From assembly GCA_034437455.1 (NCBI GenBank), contig DAOTUB010000164.1:1-5872 (forward strand): a stretch of 5,872 nt of DNA, in the 5' to 3' direction. Under the pieces are notes generated by a model. It ran no database searches and was not told the origin of the DNA. It worked only from the letters and a program-made list of their open reading frames with translations. This document shows, piece by piece, positions 5,120-5,872 of the stretch. How positions within the stretch are numbered: position 1 is the first letter of the stretch; each line of letters begins with the position of its first letter. Origin of the DNA: DAOTUB01 sp034437455 (lineage in GTDB: Bacteria; Chloroflexota; Anaerolineae; B4-G1). The position numbers and the translations under genes were made by a program.

Positions 5120-5743
5120 ATGAAAGAACAAGAGCTGATTGAGCGGTACCAAGTGGGAGAGCGCGATTTTTCTCAAGCCGATCTGGAACTGGCCGAGCTG
5201 AGTACGGCCAACCTGAGCGGGGTCAACCTGCGAGGAGCCAACCTGCGCCACGCCAATCTGCGTGATGTTGACCTCAGCGGAGCCGACTTACGCGAAGCCA
5301 ACCTGCGTGGGGCCGACCTGCGCAACGCCAATCTGATCGAGGCCCGCCTGAGTGGTGCGAATCTCTGCCTGGCCGACCTGCAATTGGCTGACATGAGTGG
5401 GGCAGACATGAGTGGGGTCGAATTGCGCGGGGCCGAAATGAACCGGGCCACAGCGCGCATGGTTAACCTGTTCCAGGCAAATTTGCACCGGACCGATCTG
5501 AGCGGGGCCGACCTGCGCAAATCTGACCTGCGCGAGGCCCGTCTGCGCCAGTCCAAGTTCTACATGGTCAACCTGTGGTTGGCCGATCTGAGCGGGGCCG
5601 ATCTACGTGGATCGGATCTGAGCGGGGCCGATCTGCTCAAGGCCAACTTTAGCGGGGCGACGGTGACCGAGGCACAGCTCGCCCAGGCCCGATCGTTCGA
5701 AAGCGCCACGCTGCCCGATGGCACGAAGCATAAAACGGTATAA
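5120..5743 (+). CDS. Pentapeptide-repeat protein, about 35 uninterrupted repeats
   Basis: The 207-aa protein has a 16-residue lead-in (MKEQELIERYQVGERD) followed from residue 17 to 191 by about 35 consecutive five-residue units of the A(D/N)Lxx type, without a single insertion. It ends with a TLPDG-containing tail. Such repeats fold into a right-handed quadrilateral beta-helix (four repeats per turn), so this should be a rod of nearly nine coils. There is no signal peptide, membrane helix or fused domain, so it is probably cytosolic. The Qnr/MfpA gyrase-protecting proteins share the fold, but no loop like those of Qnr is seen here and most family members have no known function. The start is uncertain: TTG 5099, GTG 5105 and ATG 5120 are in frame and none has a good ribosome binding site. 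I chose ATG because the lead-in from it is typical of the family. It is transcribed alone from its own promoter, divergent from the permease operon. Confidence 0.9.
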   Translation: MKEQELIERYQVGERDFSQADLELAELSTANLSGVNLRGANLRHANLRDVDLSGADLREANLRGADLRNANLIEARLSGANLCLADLQLADMSGADMSGVELRGAEMNRATARMVNLFQANLHRTDLSGADLRKSDLREARLRQSKFYMVNLWLADLSGADLRGSDLSGADLLKANFSGATVTEAQLAQARSFESATLPDGTKHKTV

Positions 5744-5772
5744 ACGCAGTACCGCATAACTTGCTACGCGGC

Positions 5773-5802
5773 TTGACATAGGGGGTTTTCATAGCATACT
5801 AT
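5773..5802 (+). promoter_or_regulatory. Predicted promoter of the gene at the window's right edge
   Basis: A perfect TTGACA (5773-5778) is followed after 18 nt by TACTAT (5797-5802). Transcription is expected near 5809, leaving about 20 nt of leader with AAGGAG at 5816-5821. The whole spacer is taken up by the inverted site at 5778-5798. Confidence 0.6.
5778..5798 (-). repeat. Right copy of the inverted site flanking the pentapeptide gene
   Basis: ATAGGGGGT (5778-5786) and ATAGCATA (5791-5798), with a 4-bp gap, are the exact reverse complements of the two halves of the site at 5065-5084. It fills the space between the -35 and -10 of the next gene, which is the usual place for a repressor site. 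Flanking bases do not match, so the shared unit is about 20 bp. Confidence 0.45.
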
Positions 5803-5830
5803 CTCCATTCCACACAAGGAGAAAAGAGCT

Positions 5831-5872
5831 ATGAGGACCCCAAGAGAATCTTACTCGAGAAAGCCAATTGTG
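5831..5872 (+). CDS. Start of an unidentified gene, truncated by the window end
   Basis: Fourteen codons are visible (MRTPRESYSRKPIV), open to the last base. The ATG has a strong ribosome binding site, AAGGAG at 5816-5821, nine nt upstream, and a good promoter at 5773-5802, so I believe it is a real gene. The visible N terminus is basic and hydrophilic and tells nothing about function. It is on the same strand as the pentapeptide gene, 87 bp after its stop, but has its own promoter. Confidence 0.6.
   Translation, partial: MRTPRESYSRKPIV

Noticed and set aside
5173..5556. Arg/Ser/Ala-rich minus-strand frame opposite the pentapeptide gene
   Set aside because: Regular 15-bp repeats keep the antisense frame open; it has the same periodicity and no start signals.
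5744..5772. Terminator after the pentapeptide gene
   Set aside because: Only a weak 5-bp CGGTA/TACCG pairing spanning the stop codon is present, with no T-tract.
1..5872. CRISPR array, tRNA or rRNA
   Set aside because: No regularly spaced direct repeats, cloverleaf-like sequence or rRNA motif was seen in either strand.

Overview
The window reads as ordinary bacterial chromosome, GC-rich with GTG starts. The cassette of a small helical protein plus an HNH nuclease, the long uninterrupted pentapeptide-repeat protein, and the stem-variable palindromes between genes resemble what I recall from Chloroflexota (Anaerolineae/Roseiflexus-like) and, less so, cyanobacteria. This placement is inference only; no rRNA or tRNA is present to fix it.

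Layout. Positions 1-356 are a long non-coding leader. It holds a 54-bp nearly perfect palindrome built from two hairpins (40-93), a good extended -10 promoter (142-170) and a highly self-complementary 5' leader (200-350). The leader leads into a complete RNA m5U methyltransferase of the TrmA/RlmD family with its four Fe-S cysteines and catalytic residues intact (357-1601, +). A fresh promoter (1626-1653) then starts a two-gene cassette that looks less GC-rich: a 140-aa protein with a ribbon-helix-helix-like N terminus (1681-2103) overlapping by 4 nt a 142-aa HNH endonuclease (2100-2528).

Convergent to this, after only 15 bp, lies a minus-strand operon of two ABC-2 type permeases (3861-4970, then 2544-3803). 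It starts at a consensus promoter (4980-5008) placed so close to the ATG that the mRNA should be leaderless. A pair of REP-like hairpins (3809-3859) fills the gap between the two permease genes. No ATPase is encoded in this operon, although both of its ends lie in the window.

Divergent from the permeases is a pentapeptide-repeat protein with about 35 uninterrupted repeats (5120-5743, +). Its promoter (5047-5075) is flanked by an operator-like dyad. A second gene with a clear promoter and ribosome binding site starts at 5831 and runs off the window. The most unusual sequence signal near here is an imperfect inverted repeat (5065-5084 against 5778-5798) that brackets the pentapeptide gene and overlaps both promoters, which suggests shared regulation or a mobile-element relic.

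The best candidates for something undescribed are: (a) the two palindromic repeat families, each showing two fully compensated base-pair changes around an invariant loop; (b) the structured leader of the methyltransferase gene, with mutually exclusive pairings, one of which covers the Shine-Dalgarno sequence; (c) the mirrored sites around the pentapeptide gene; and (d) the RHH-like/HNH two-gene cassette.
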